Program-made: the position numbers and the translations under genes
In this document: in pieces, positions 26,250 through 34,262 of the stretch
Numbering within the stretch: position 1 is the stretch's first letter
How the letters are laid out: each line of letters begins with the position of its first letter
DNA from: Granulosicoccus sp947495035
GTDB taxonomy: Bacteria > Pseudomonadota > Gammaproteobacteria > Granulosicoccales > Granulosicoccaceae
Direction: 5' to 3' (one strand)
Assembly (NCBI RefSeq): GCF_050589605.1
Contig: NZ_JBNGOO010000004.1
DNA length: 64,000 nt
Notes under the pieces: model-generated
The model's database searches: none
What the model saw: the letters and a program-made list of their open reading frames with translations, nothing else
Told to the model about the DNA's origin: nothing

Positions 26250-27155
26250 ATGGATAAATACACTGAGATGTTGGTGTTCTCGAAAGCTGCCGATATGGGC
26301 AGCTTTTCTGCAGCCGCACGAGAGCTCGACTTGACCCCTTCCGCCGTCAGCAAGCTGATAACCCGGCTTGAGGATCGGCTTGGCGCACGCCTGTTCCAGC
26401 GCACGACCCGCAAATTGAGCATGACGGCCGAAGGCCATGCCTTCAACGACCGTTGCGGGGCCATTCTGGATGAAATCAAGCAGGCCGAAGATGCGGTCAT
26501 GGCCTTGCATGACAAGGTCAGTGGCACCCTGCGCATCACCACTGTCTCGGCCTTCGCCAGATTGCAGATGATCAAGCTGATGCCCGAGTTCATGGCGCAG
26601 TTTCCGGATCTGCGCGTCGAACTGGAGTTGACCGAACGCGAAGTCGACCTGGTGGGAGAAGGTGTCGATGTGGCGCTGGTACTCAGCGATGGCCTCACCG
26701 ATGAATCACTGGTTGCCCGGCGTCTGACAGTCAACAAACGCGTTATCTGTGCCTCTCCCGAATATCTGTCGAAGCATGGCACACCACAGACACCGGAAGA
26801 CCTGTTGAACCACAACTGCCTGACTCACTCGGCCATTCATCACTTCAATGACTGGGAGTTCTCCACACCGGACGGCGTTCGCGTGCAGCGAGTGAAAGGC
26901 AACTTCCACACGAACAGTGCCTCGGCACTGCACGAAGCGGTCAAGGCCGGTATCGGTATTGCTCGCCTGGCCTCCTACGTGGTTCAGCCATCTCTGGAAA
27001 AGGGAGTGATCGTGCCCCTGCTGCAGGAACACACGGTCGACAGCTCGACCATCCAGCTGGTCTACCCGCACCGCCGTCACCTGAGCAACAAGGTTCGGGT
27101 CTTCACCGACTTCATGGTCGCCAAGTTCACACCCAATCCACCCTGGGAACGCTAG
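26250..27155 (+). CDS. LysR-family transcriptional regulator
   Basis: A 301-residue DNA-binding regulator. The N-terminal winged helix-turn-helix is clear (MLVFSKAADMGSFSAAAREL, then PSAVSKLITRLEDRLGARLF), and the effector-binding domain covers about 90-295. The pattern is that of the CrgA-like subgroup. It lies divergently beside the ABC exporter, the usual place for a LysR gene that controls its neighbour and itself. The effector is unknown. Confidence 0.92.
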   Translation: MDKYTEMLVFSKAADMGSFSAAARELDLTPSAVSKLITRLEDRLGARLFQRTTRKLSMTAEGHAFNDRCGAILDEIKQAEDAVMALHDKVSGTLRITTVSAFARLQMIKLMPEFMAQFPDLRVELELTEREVDLVGEGVDVALVLSDGLTDESLVARRLTVNKRVICASPEYLSKHGTPQTPEDLLNHNCLTHSAIHHFNDWEFSTPDGVRVQRVKGNFHTNSASALHEAVKAGIGIARLASYVVQPSLEKGVIVPLLQEHTVDSSTIQLVYPHRRHLSNKVRVFTDFMVAKFTPNPPWER

Positions 27156-27287
27156 ACCCTCACGTCAACACCACGAGCCCCGGAATGGAGTCCGGTGGCC
27201 GTGTCGCTCGGATCAGACCGACCTCTTCGCGCCTGTCACCGGACGCGGCAGTACAGACACCTGCCGCAGCCAGTACCGATTCACTGT

Positions 27288-27626
27288 CTACAGAGCCTGC
27301 TCGCCTTCCTCACCGGTGCGAATGCGGATCACTCGATCAACCGAATCGACGAATATCTTGCCATCGCCGATCTTGCCGGTATTGGCCGCCCGGATGATGC
27401 CTTCGATACAGGCATCCAGGATACTCTCCGCGACAACCACTTCGATCTTCATCTTGGGAATGAAGTCGATGACGTACTCAGCGCCCCGGTAGAGTTCCGT
27501 GTGACCCTTCTGCCGGCCGAACCCTTTGACCTCGGTGACGGTGATACCGGCTACCCCGGCCGCAGCCAGCTCTTCGCGCACGGCGTCCAGCTTGAATGGT
27601 TTGATGATTGCGGTAATTCTTTTCAT
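27288..27626 (-). CDS. PII nitrogen-regulatory protein (GlnB/GlnK type)
   Basis: A 112-residue signalling trimer subunit that senses ATP/ADP and 2-oxoglutarate and adjusts glutamine synthetase regulation and ammonium transport. It begins MKRITAIIKPFKLD. The T-loop is GRQKGHTELYRGAEYVIDF, with Tyr51 the uridylylation site, and later GKIGDGKIFV forms the nucleotide-binding B-loop. No amtB or glnA neighbour is in view, so GlnB and GlnK cannot be told apart. ATG 27626 gives the standard length; the frame extends upstream without reason. I found no sigma-54 site in 27627-27842. Confidence 0.95.
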   Translation of the reverse strand: MKRITAIIKPFKLDAVREELAAAGVAGITVTEVKGFGRQKGHTELYRGAEYVIDFIPKMKIEVVVAESILDACIEGIIRAANTGKIGDGKIFVDSVDRVIRIRTGEEGEQAL

Positions 27627-27842
27627 GCCTTGGGCCTTCGTTGAAACAGAAGCGGACGTTGGTTCGGTTCGCCGGCAGTTGAGCAATCGCCACTCTCCTG
27701 TCTCGGCACCTCCGAATTCTTCACTCTAGCGATAGCGGATGTCAATGACCGCTCCGACGAGCGGCGCCACTGACAAACTAACGTGTACTCTCCCTCGGCG
27801 CTGCCAGTCTGTCGTGCCGAATCGATGCCAGCCGCTGCATGG

Positions 27843-29054
27843 CTAACGATTCTGCTTGCACGCCAGAATGGAGCGTTCCAGTGAATGCAGCAGGCTGATC
27901 AGGCGATTCACCTGCTGATCGATGTCAGCCAACTGCTGATCAAGCATGGCAACTGACCGATGCCGTTCAAGCTCTTCCAGAAACTTCAGACCACTGCCGT
28001 GAACCTTGCGCAATGGTTCTTCGATCTCGTTGAATACCGGGTGGGAAACCAGCCGCTGGCCAATGCCGAAATACCACAATCCGAGCCGTGTACTGACCAC
28101 ATCGGATTGCAGGCCGGGATCAGCCACCGACTGCAGGGCAACGCCTTCCCCGACTCGACTGCAGAAAGCGGCATCCACCAGTGTCTTGCGAAATCGCAGC
28201 AGGTTGAGACAGGCCTGGTGTACCCGACCGATCTGCGAGCCCTCGAAGTCGTGCTCGGTAGTCACGAAAGCCCTGAAATCGGCAAGCGACATCGGACGGC
28301 CCAGAAAATACCCCTGCCCTTCCTCGCAACCATGCGCGATCAGGAAATTGTAGACCGATTCGGACTCGATACCTTCGGCCACCGAGGTCATGCCCAGCTC
28401 TCTGGCCATCGAGATGGCAGAGCGCACGACATCGAGATTCTGCAGGGACGTGCCCATGCGCTTGACCATGCCCTGGTCAAGCTTCAAGGCATCGAAGGGC
28501 AATTGACTGAGCCGGTCGATCGAGGAATAGCCGGTCCCGAAGTCGTCCATCAGAACCTTGACTCCCAGGTCCTTGATCCTGACCAGATCATCATAGACAA
28601 GGTCGACATTGCTCATCACTGCACTTTCGGTGATCTCGATCTGCAGCTCGGCTGCCTTTATCGTACCGGCCTGCAACAGTGAGGCAATATGGTTGCTGAT
28701 CGATCGTGATGCCAGGTCGTTGGGTGCAACATTGATGGACAGGGACAGTTCCGGTGGCAGCAAGCCGGTTGGCGCATTGCGTCTGATCGGCGCAGAGTCC
28801 CGCAGTTCGACAATGGCGCCTACCAACTGGTCCAGCAACTGCAACGTCAGGTCATGCAGCAGACCATTGCTTTCCACCATCGGCAGAAATTCGTCCGGAG
28901 ACAGCACCGATGCGTCACCATGTGCCCACCGGACCAGCGCTTCTGCGCCGATGACCTCTCCGCTGAGCAGACACACCTTCGGCTGATAGAACAGCACCAG
29001 CTCGTCATTGTGCATGGCGCGCTCCAGCGCCTTGAGCGTGACCGGACTATTCAT
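27843..29054 (-). CDS. EAL c-di-GMP phosphodiesterase with degenerate CZB domain
   Basis: About 403 residues, soluble. The EAL domain fills about 1-245 with AEALVRW, the ITESAVM glutamate, LMDDFGTGYSS and SVAEGIES, so catalytic residues appear intact. The last 110 residues resemble the chemoreceptor zinc-binding (CZB) domain (RLGLWYFG, then EEPLRKVHG). In E. coli DgcZ the zinc ligands are three His and one Cys. Here the Cys position reads Thr, one of the late His reads Leu, and the early His seems absent, leaving one His. Zinc sensing is therefore doubtful. ATG 29054 is preferred to GTG 29084. Confidence 0.85.
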   Translation of the reverse strand: MNSPVTLKALERAMHNDELVLFYQPKVCLLSGEVIGAEALVRWAHGDASVLSPDEFLPMVESNGLLHDLTLQLLDQLVGAIVELRDSAPIRRNAPTGLLPPELSLSINVAPNDLASRSISNHIASLLQAGTIKAAELQIEITESAVMSNVDLVYDDLVRIKDLGVKVLMDDFGTGYSSIDRLSQLPFDALKLDQGMVKRMGTSLQNLDVVRSAISMARELGMTSVAEGIESESVYNFLIAHGCEEGQGYFLGRPMSLADFRAFVTTEHDFEGSQIGRVHQACLNLLRFRKTLVDAAFCSRVGEGVALQSVADPGLQSDVVSTRLGLWYFGIGQRLVSHPVFNEIEEPLRKVHGSGLKFLEELERHRSVAMLDQQLADIDQQVNRLISLLHSLERSILACKQNR

Positions 29055-29102
29055 GGCGGACACCGGTCCGCGCCGTGACTGCACTGGCGAACCGGTGTCG
29101 CA

Positions 29103-32006
29103 CTATCGTCGGTATGCCTTCAGATACCGGGATTGCAATGAACCCTGGACGCTCTGACTTGCGGGGCCGGCGGCCAACCACTTCTTTTCCAGCTTCTTCA
29201 GGACCTGTCGGCTGTCATCCAGACCGGCCGAGGTCATGCCTTCCTGCAGATGTTCCAGCTGGTACTGCATGCGCCTGGCCTTGTCCTCGGCCGGGGTATC
29301 CACGCCCGCAGCCACTTCCATCTTGATCAGCAGGTCACGTCGTTTTTCCTCGTTGGCCTGATAATCCGGCTTCGTGCCCTTGGTCAGATGCTTCAAGGCC
29401 GCATCGCGACGCTTCTGCAACACCGTGGCGACATCGGTCTGCACCTTCACATCGGTGGCCTCCCAGGCATGAGTCACATCATCGACCAGAGTGTCGCTGG
29501 CTCCATCCGGCTGCTCGACAGCCTGTTCCAGCTGTTCACACAGACCCAGCAGACGCAGTCGCTCTTCCTGTTCGGCCTGACTGCGGCGCTTGGCGGCATT
29601 GTCCTGTACACGTGAACAGGCCTCCAGCGCCTGTCGGTAGTCACGCAGCAGAAACTTCCTGTCGCGTTCCGGGAATTCTGCCAGGGCCTGGAACTCCATG
29701 CTCAGGGCTTGTACTTCGGCCTCATCGAGCGAGTCCCCGCGGGACAACTGCTTGAGACGCTTGATGATGTCCTTCGCCCGAAAGACGTGCTCGAGACCGG
29801 CGCGCTGCTTCTGACGTTCAACCTGATGCTGGTGCTTGAAGATCGTACCCAGGTGAGCGTTGAACACTTCCCACAATGCCTGGTCTTCCTTGCGTCGCAT
29901 GATGCCGACGAGTTTCCAGGCACTGAGCAGGCTCTTTGCCTGATTGGCCGTATGCTGGGTGATTTCTCCTTCGGCCAGTGCCGCCACCTTCTCGACCAGC
30001 TCTTCCTTGGCCTTGACATTGTTGTCGTACTGTTCGGTCAGTGCCGTTTCGAACGGTTTCAGTGCTGCCGAGAAACGGGCTTCGAGCGCCTTGTCGGGTT
30101 TGCGATCCGGAACCCGGTTGCGAGACCATTCACGTTTGGCATTGTTTACCTGGCGAACGATGGCCTTCCAGTCCGGCTCGGCATCGGCATCGGGTGTCAG
30201 CAGGTTCTGCGCCGACTCCAGTTGTTCGCACAAGCGCGCCTTGGCATCGAGTTTTTCCTGCCGCTGCTGCTGCTTGGTCTCGAACCAGGCCTTGCAAGGC
30301 TGGTAGGCGATATCGCCGGCTGTCTTGAAGCGCGTCCAGAGGTCGTTCGAGGCACGACTGACACCCATGGCCTTCCAGGCGCTCTGCAGTTCACGCACCT
30401 CCTTGGCCAGTGCTTCGGGTGAGAGCTCCTTTGCTGGCAGGGCCTCCATGGATTCGCACAAGGCTTCCAGCTTGGGACGGGCCGCGAAGTCCTGCCAGTC
30501 GGCCATTTCCGCCAGCTGCTGTTCGGCTCTCGTCAGTTTATCGTCCAGACTGGAACGCTCTTCGGCTTCCATGGCGGAAAGCTTTTTCTGCAGACGGCGC
30601 AGCATGCTGTTTGCCGGGCCCCACTTGCCTTCCTTGATGATCGCGGACAGCGCGGCGAACTGCCGATGCGTGGCCTTGATGCGGTCGCTGGACTCCTGGC
30701 GAGCCTTGGTAATGCGATCGTTCAGTTGCGCAAGATGTGCCTGCAATTCGCCGACGTAGGCGTGTCCGGACAGATCGATACCCGGCAGCAGGCGCGGAAT
30801 ATCCAGTAAAGACGTCACTCGTTTGATGCGGGTCTGCAAGGCACCGGGGCGGGCCTTGTTGATGTCATAAGGCGGGTCGAACAGTACGGCGATGGACTGG
30901 CCATGTGCCAATACGCTCTTGACGTGATCCGAGCCCGACAGGGTTTCATCCTGCGATACCGCGCTCTGTGTGCTCTCGAGCGCGCCCGGCAGATCTGTCA
31001 GGGTCGCCGTCGCCAGCATCTCCTGTACGCGCGTCAGTGCCGGATCGTCTATGCGAGGCACCTCTTGCGCCGGGGTCGCACTTCCCGTCTCGTCCGTTGC
31101 GCCATCGCCCGCTGCGGGCGTGTTCTCTGCCGGCTCGCTGGCAGCATCCATGGGAGCATGCCCATGCTCGCCAGCAGCCGAGTCTGTTGCCTCGGAACTG
31201 TCCGCCGTTGCCTGCTGTGCCGCCGTGTAATCGGCAAGGCGTTGCTCTGCCATCGTCATCGCTTCCGTGAATTCCGTTTCATGTGACGCCCTGTCTTCGG
31301 GCTCCAGCTTGGCCCAGCGCTCTCTAGCAGCCTGCAACTTGCCACCATGCTGAGGAGTCCAGACACCTTCATTCAGACTGAGCACCTGCTTGAGCGTACT
31401 GGTGACAGCGTGCCGCCTGGCAATCAGGGCTGCCTCCTCTGCCGCCGCACTATCCAGCTTCTGTTGGAGCTGCTTGGCCACCACCTTGTCACGCGAGCGC
31501 ACCGCAGCCAGCGCCGAGCGCATGGAATCATGCCGCGACAGCCGCATGGCGGCAGCCAGTCGTGCATCGTGCAGCCGCGATTGCTGCACCACGGTCACCA
31601 GTGTGGTTTCGTCGTCGATGGCCTGAAGGGCCAGTTCCCGCTGCTCGGCGCTCGAGCTGTGGGCCGCTATCGGCAACGCCAGACGAGAGGCATGGCTGCC
31701 CAGCAAGGCACGAATGGCGGTATCGCTGACATCGCCGGAACTGAACTTATCGACCAGTCTGGACTCTGCTGCAGTAGCGATGGCACCACCGTCGTCGCCG
31801 TTGGCATCGAGCAGCTCGCGCAGTATGTTCAGTTCGTCGAGCTTGCCGATCGCCGCGAGACGAACGGCAAGATCGACATCATTGCGGGCGAGCTCGGCAA
31901 GTGTTTCCTGCGACTCAGGTGTACTGGCATCTGCGTCATTGACGAAGCTGAGTCGGACCTGCGGGTCCTTGTGCTGGTGTGCAGCTGATTTCAAGAAATT
32001 TTTCAC
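29103..32006 (-). CDS. Large DUF349-repeat protein
   Basis: About 967 residues from GTG 32006, whose first residues (VKNFLKSAAHQHKDPQVRL) match the usual N terminus of this family. Residues about 20-200 are HEAT-like helical repeats. An acidic, Glu/Ala/Thr-rich linker (about 255-320) follows, then repeated DUF349 helical units with WxxF/L and RDKA-like features to the C terminus. No signal peptide or catalytic motif is seen. DUF349 proteins are helical scaffolds of unknown role, suggested to bind RNA or DNA. The frame runs on to 32255, but that extension lacks family similarity. Confidence 0.82.
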   Translation of the reverse strand: MKNFLKSAAHQHKDPQVRLSFVNDADASTPESQETLAELARNDVDLAVRLAAIGKLDELNILRELLDANGDDGGAIATAAESRLVDKFSSGDVSDTAIRALLGSHASRLALPIAAHSSSAEQRELALQAIDDETTLVTVVQQSRLHDARLAAAMRLSRHDSMRSALAAVRSRDKVVAKQLQQKLDSAAAEEAALIARRHAVTSTLKQVLSLNEGVWTPQHGGKLQAARERWAKLEPEDRASHETEFTEAMTMAEQRLADYTAAQQATADSSEATDSAAGEHGHAPMDAASEPAENTPAAGDGATDETGSATPAQEVPRIDDPALTRVQEMLATATLTDLPGALESTQSAVSQDETLSGSDHVKSVLAHGQSIAVLFDPPYDINKARPGALQTRIKRVTSLLDIPRLLPGIDLSGHAYVGELQAHLAQLNDRITKARQESSDRIKATHRQFAALSAIIKEGKWGPANSMLRRLQKKLSAMEAEERSSLDDKLTRAEQQLAEMADWQDFAARPKLEALCESMEALPAKELSPEALAKEVRELQSAWKAMGVSRASNDLWTRFKTAGDIAYQPCKAWFETKQQQRQEKLDAKARLCEQLESAQNLLTPDADAEPDWKAIVRQVNNAKREWSRNRVPDRKPDKALEARFSAALKPFETALTEQYDNNVKAKEELVEKVAALAEGEITQHTANQAKSLLSAWKLVGIMRRKEDQALWEVFNAHLGTIFKHQHQVERQKQRAGLEHVFRAKDIIKRLKQLSRGDSLDEAEVQALSMEFQALAEFPERDRKFLLRDYRQALEACSRVQDNAAKRRSQAEQEERLRLLGLCEQLEQAVEQPDGASDTLVDDVTHAWEATDVKVQTDVATVLQKRRDAALKHLTKGTKPDYQANEEKRRDLLIKMEVAAGVDTPAEDKARRMQYQLEHLQEGMTSAGLDDSRQVLKKLEKKWLAAGPASQSVQGSLQSRYLKAYRR

Positions 32007-32311
32007 ACTGGATACACGTAAACAACAATCGAAGCCGGATGGCTGGCACCAGTATAACAACTGCCTCGCACATTCCCGCACATGACACCATCCGACATCG
32101 ATCATGATCGGATTGGCACCGTTAACGGCCAGACAATGAGCAGGATTTACAGAATGCAGCAACGCATTGCAACACCAACGCCCCCGATTAGTGTGGTTTC
32201 CAGCACAGATCGACCTGCCAGACCGGCCTCGCGGGGCAATTGACCGACCACTCACCCGCAGGCTTGTCGTACTGCGGCCGATAGCAACACTTTACGCACC
32301 CGTTGAGCACC
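32007..32311. other. Divergent intergenic region, nothing definite
   Basis: 305 bases separate the DUF349 gene from the MoxR operon. On the minus strand TATACT (32052-32057) could be a -10 for the DUF349 gene, but no -35 matches. I see no repeat or RNA structure. Confidence 0.4.
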
Positions 32312-33277
32312 ATGAATCAGCCCGCAACGACGACCTCTCGTGAACCGTCCAGTCTCGGAATCGCATCCCTGGAGCGCATACCGATGGCCGAAATGCGGGA
32401 CGTTCTCGCTCAGCTGGAACGTATCCTGATGGGCAAGCGCGAACAGACCACTCTGGCTCTGGCCTGTCTGCTGGCTCGCGGACACCTGCTGATCGAAGAT
32501 GTACCCGGAGTCGGCAAGACCACATTGGCGCATGCACTGGGGGCCACGCTGGGGCTGGACTGGACTCGCGTGCAGTTCACCAGTGATCTGCTGCCGGCCG
32601 ATATCGTCGGCGTCTCCATCTACAATACTCACGACCAGCAGTTCGAATTCAAGCCGGGACCGGTCTTCACCTCCATTCTGCTGGCCGACGAGATCAATCG
32701 CGCCCCGCCCAAGGCACAAAGCGCCTTGCTCGAGGCCATGGAAGAGCGACAGGTCAGTGTCGATGGTGTCAGCCATGCATTGGCCGAGGACTTCTTCGTC
32801 ATCGCCACCCAGAACCCCGGCGACCAGCTCGGCGCCTTTCCCCTGCCCGAATCACAGCTGGACCGCTTTCTGGTTGGCCTCGAGATCGGCTACCCCGATC
32901 CGGCAACCGAGCGTGCCCTGCTGGAACACGGCGACATGCGCGCCGATGTCGCCAGCCTCGAAGCCCTGCTCGATAGTCGACAGATCCATCGCTGGCGCAA
33001 ACAATGCGACAAAGTGCACCTGAGCCCACCGGTACTGGATTACATCCAGGCCTTGCTGCTGGCCAGTCGCACGGCAGGCACGGGATTGAGCCCGCGGGCC
33101 GGACTCAGCCTGGTGAAACTGTGCCGCGCTTTTGCCTTCATCGAGCAGCGTGATCATGTGCTGCCCGATGATGTACGCCACGTCTTTCCGGCGCTGGCCG
33201 GTCATCGGATGACAGGCCAGGTACGCAGCGGGCATCAGCACGCCCGCGAACTGCTGGCGCAGGTCAGCATGCCCTGA
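32312..33277 (+). CDS. MoxR-family AAA ATPase
   Basis: A 321-residue AAA+ protein with Walker A in EDVPGVGKTT, Walker B ILLADEINRAPP, and an arginine finger region near QLDRFLVGLEIGYP. MoxR ATPases act as chaperones for assembly or activation of partner proteins. It heads a three-gene cassette with DUF58 (13-base gap) and TgpA, a conserved order in proteobacteria. ATG 32312 is chosen; TTG 32303 is the only upstream option. Confidence 0.93.
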   Translation: MNQPATTTSREPSSLGIASLERIPMAEMRDVLAQLERILMGKREQTTLALACLLARGHLLIEDVPGVGKTTLAHALGATLGLDWTRVQFTSDLLPADIVGVSIYNTHDQQFEFKPGPVFTSILLADEINRAPPKAQSALLEAMEERQVSVDGVSHALAEDFFVIATQNPGDQLGAFPLPESQLDRFLVGLEIGYPDPATERALLEHGDMRADVASLEALLDSRQIHRWRKQCDKVHLSPPVLDYIQALLLASRTAGTGLSPRAGLSLVKLCRAFAFIEQRDHVLPDDVRHVFPALAGHRMTGQVRSGHQHARELLAQVSMP

Positions 33278-33290
33278 ACGCCATCCGCTC

Positions 33291-34262
33291 ATGAGACTTC
33301 TCAGCCCCCGGATTCGGCAGCGTCTGTTCCGAGTCCGACCGGAAGACAGACTGCCGCATCTGGTCAGTCACCAGCGAGTCTATATCGTGCCCACCGGCCG
33401 TGGCTGGGCGTTTCTGCTGGCGTTGCTGCTGATGCTGGTGGCCTCGGTCAACTACGCCCTGTCGCTTGGCTATGCCCTGTGCTTCCTGTTGACCGGACTG
33501 TTTGCGGCCACACTGCTGCACACCTATCGCAATCTGGCTGGTCTGCAGGTCTCCAGAATCAGCGGCGGCGAATGCTTCGCCGGTGAGTCCCTGCCCTTCG
33601 ACATCACCCTGACAAACAATCGCTCGCAAGTCCGTCACGGACTACGACTGGCAACCACTGAGGCCTGCGTGTCGGGCATACGCCTCGAACCCGCCCGGGA
33701 TACGCGCATGGTACTGCCGCTGCCCACCACGAGACGCGGTGTCCTGCCTCTGGGCAGACTGACCCTGCAGAGCGACTGGCCACTGGGCCTCTGGACCTGC
33801 TGGAGCTATCTGCATGTGCAGACACAGGGACTGGTTTTTCCACGGCCGGAAACGAACCCTCCCGCGCTGCCGCTGAGCGCCGGAGACGACGGTGACACGA
33901 ACCCGCGGCCCGGTCTGCAGGGGGATGTCTCCGGGCTGCGCCACTATCAGCCTGGCGACAGCATCGGCAGCATTGCCTGGAAGTCGGCTGCACGCGGGCA
34001 AGGCCTGCTGGTGCGCAGTTTCGATAGCGATGAGGGCCTTGGCAAGACGGCATTGAGCCTGCACAGCACGGGACTGCACGCGCTTGAACAGCAACTGTCA
34101 CGACTCTGTGCCTGGGTTCTGCTGGCAGAAAGCCGGCAGACGCCCTATGCCCTGCAACTGAGCACTCGGCAATTGCCCGCCGCGCAGGGCAGCGAGCAGC
34201 GAGTGCGCGCACTGCAGGCGCTGGCCTTGCACGACAGTGCAACGACGGGTCAGCCGACATGA
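33291..34262 (+). CDS. DUF58-domain membrane protein
   Basis: A 323-residue protein. Two membrane helices lie close together (about 38-78, LLALLLMLVASV and LCFLLTGLFAATLL). The DUF58 domain follows, with DVSGLRHYQPGDSIGSIAWK and ARGQGLLVRSFD. This family accompanies MoxR and may present a von Willebrand-like fold. Its stop overlaps the TgpA start by four bases (ATGA), so the two are translationally coupled. Confidence 0.9.
   Translation: MRLLSPRIRQRLFRVRPEDRLPHLVSHQRVYIVPTGRGWAFLLALLLMLVASVNYALSLGYALCFLLTGLFAATLLHTYRNLAGLQVSRISGGECFAGESLPFDITLTNNRSQVRHGLRLATTEACVSGIRLEPARDTRMVLPLPTTRRGVLPLGRLTLQSDWPLGLWTCWSYLHVQTQGLVFPRPETNPPALPLSAGDDGDTNPRPGLQGDVSGLRHYQPGDSIGSIAWKSAARGQGLLVRSFDSDEGLGKTALSLHSTGLHALEQQLSRLCAWVLLAESRQTPYALQLSTRQLPAAQGSEQRVRALQALALHDSATTGQPT

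Noticed and set aside
27627..27842. Sigma-54 promoter before the PII gene
   Set aside because: TGGC and TGC-like pairs are present, but at the wrong spacing.
32007..32255. N-terminal extension of the DUF349 protein
   Set aside because: The extension lacks similarity to the family start, which begins at GTG 32006.
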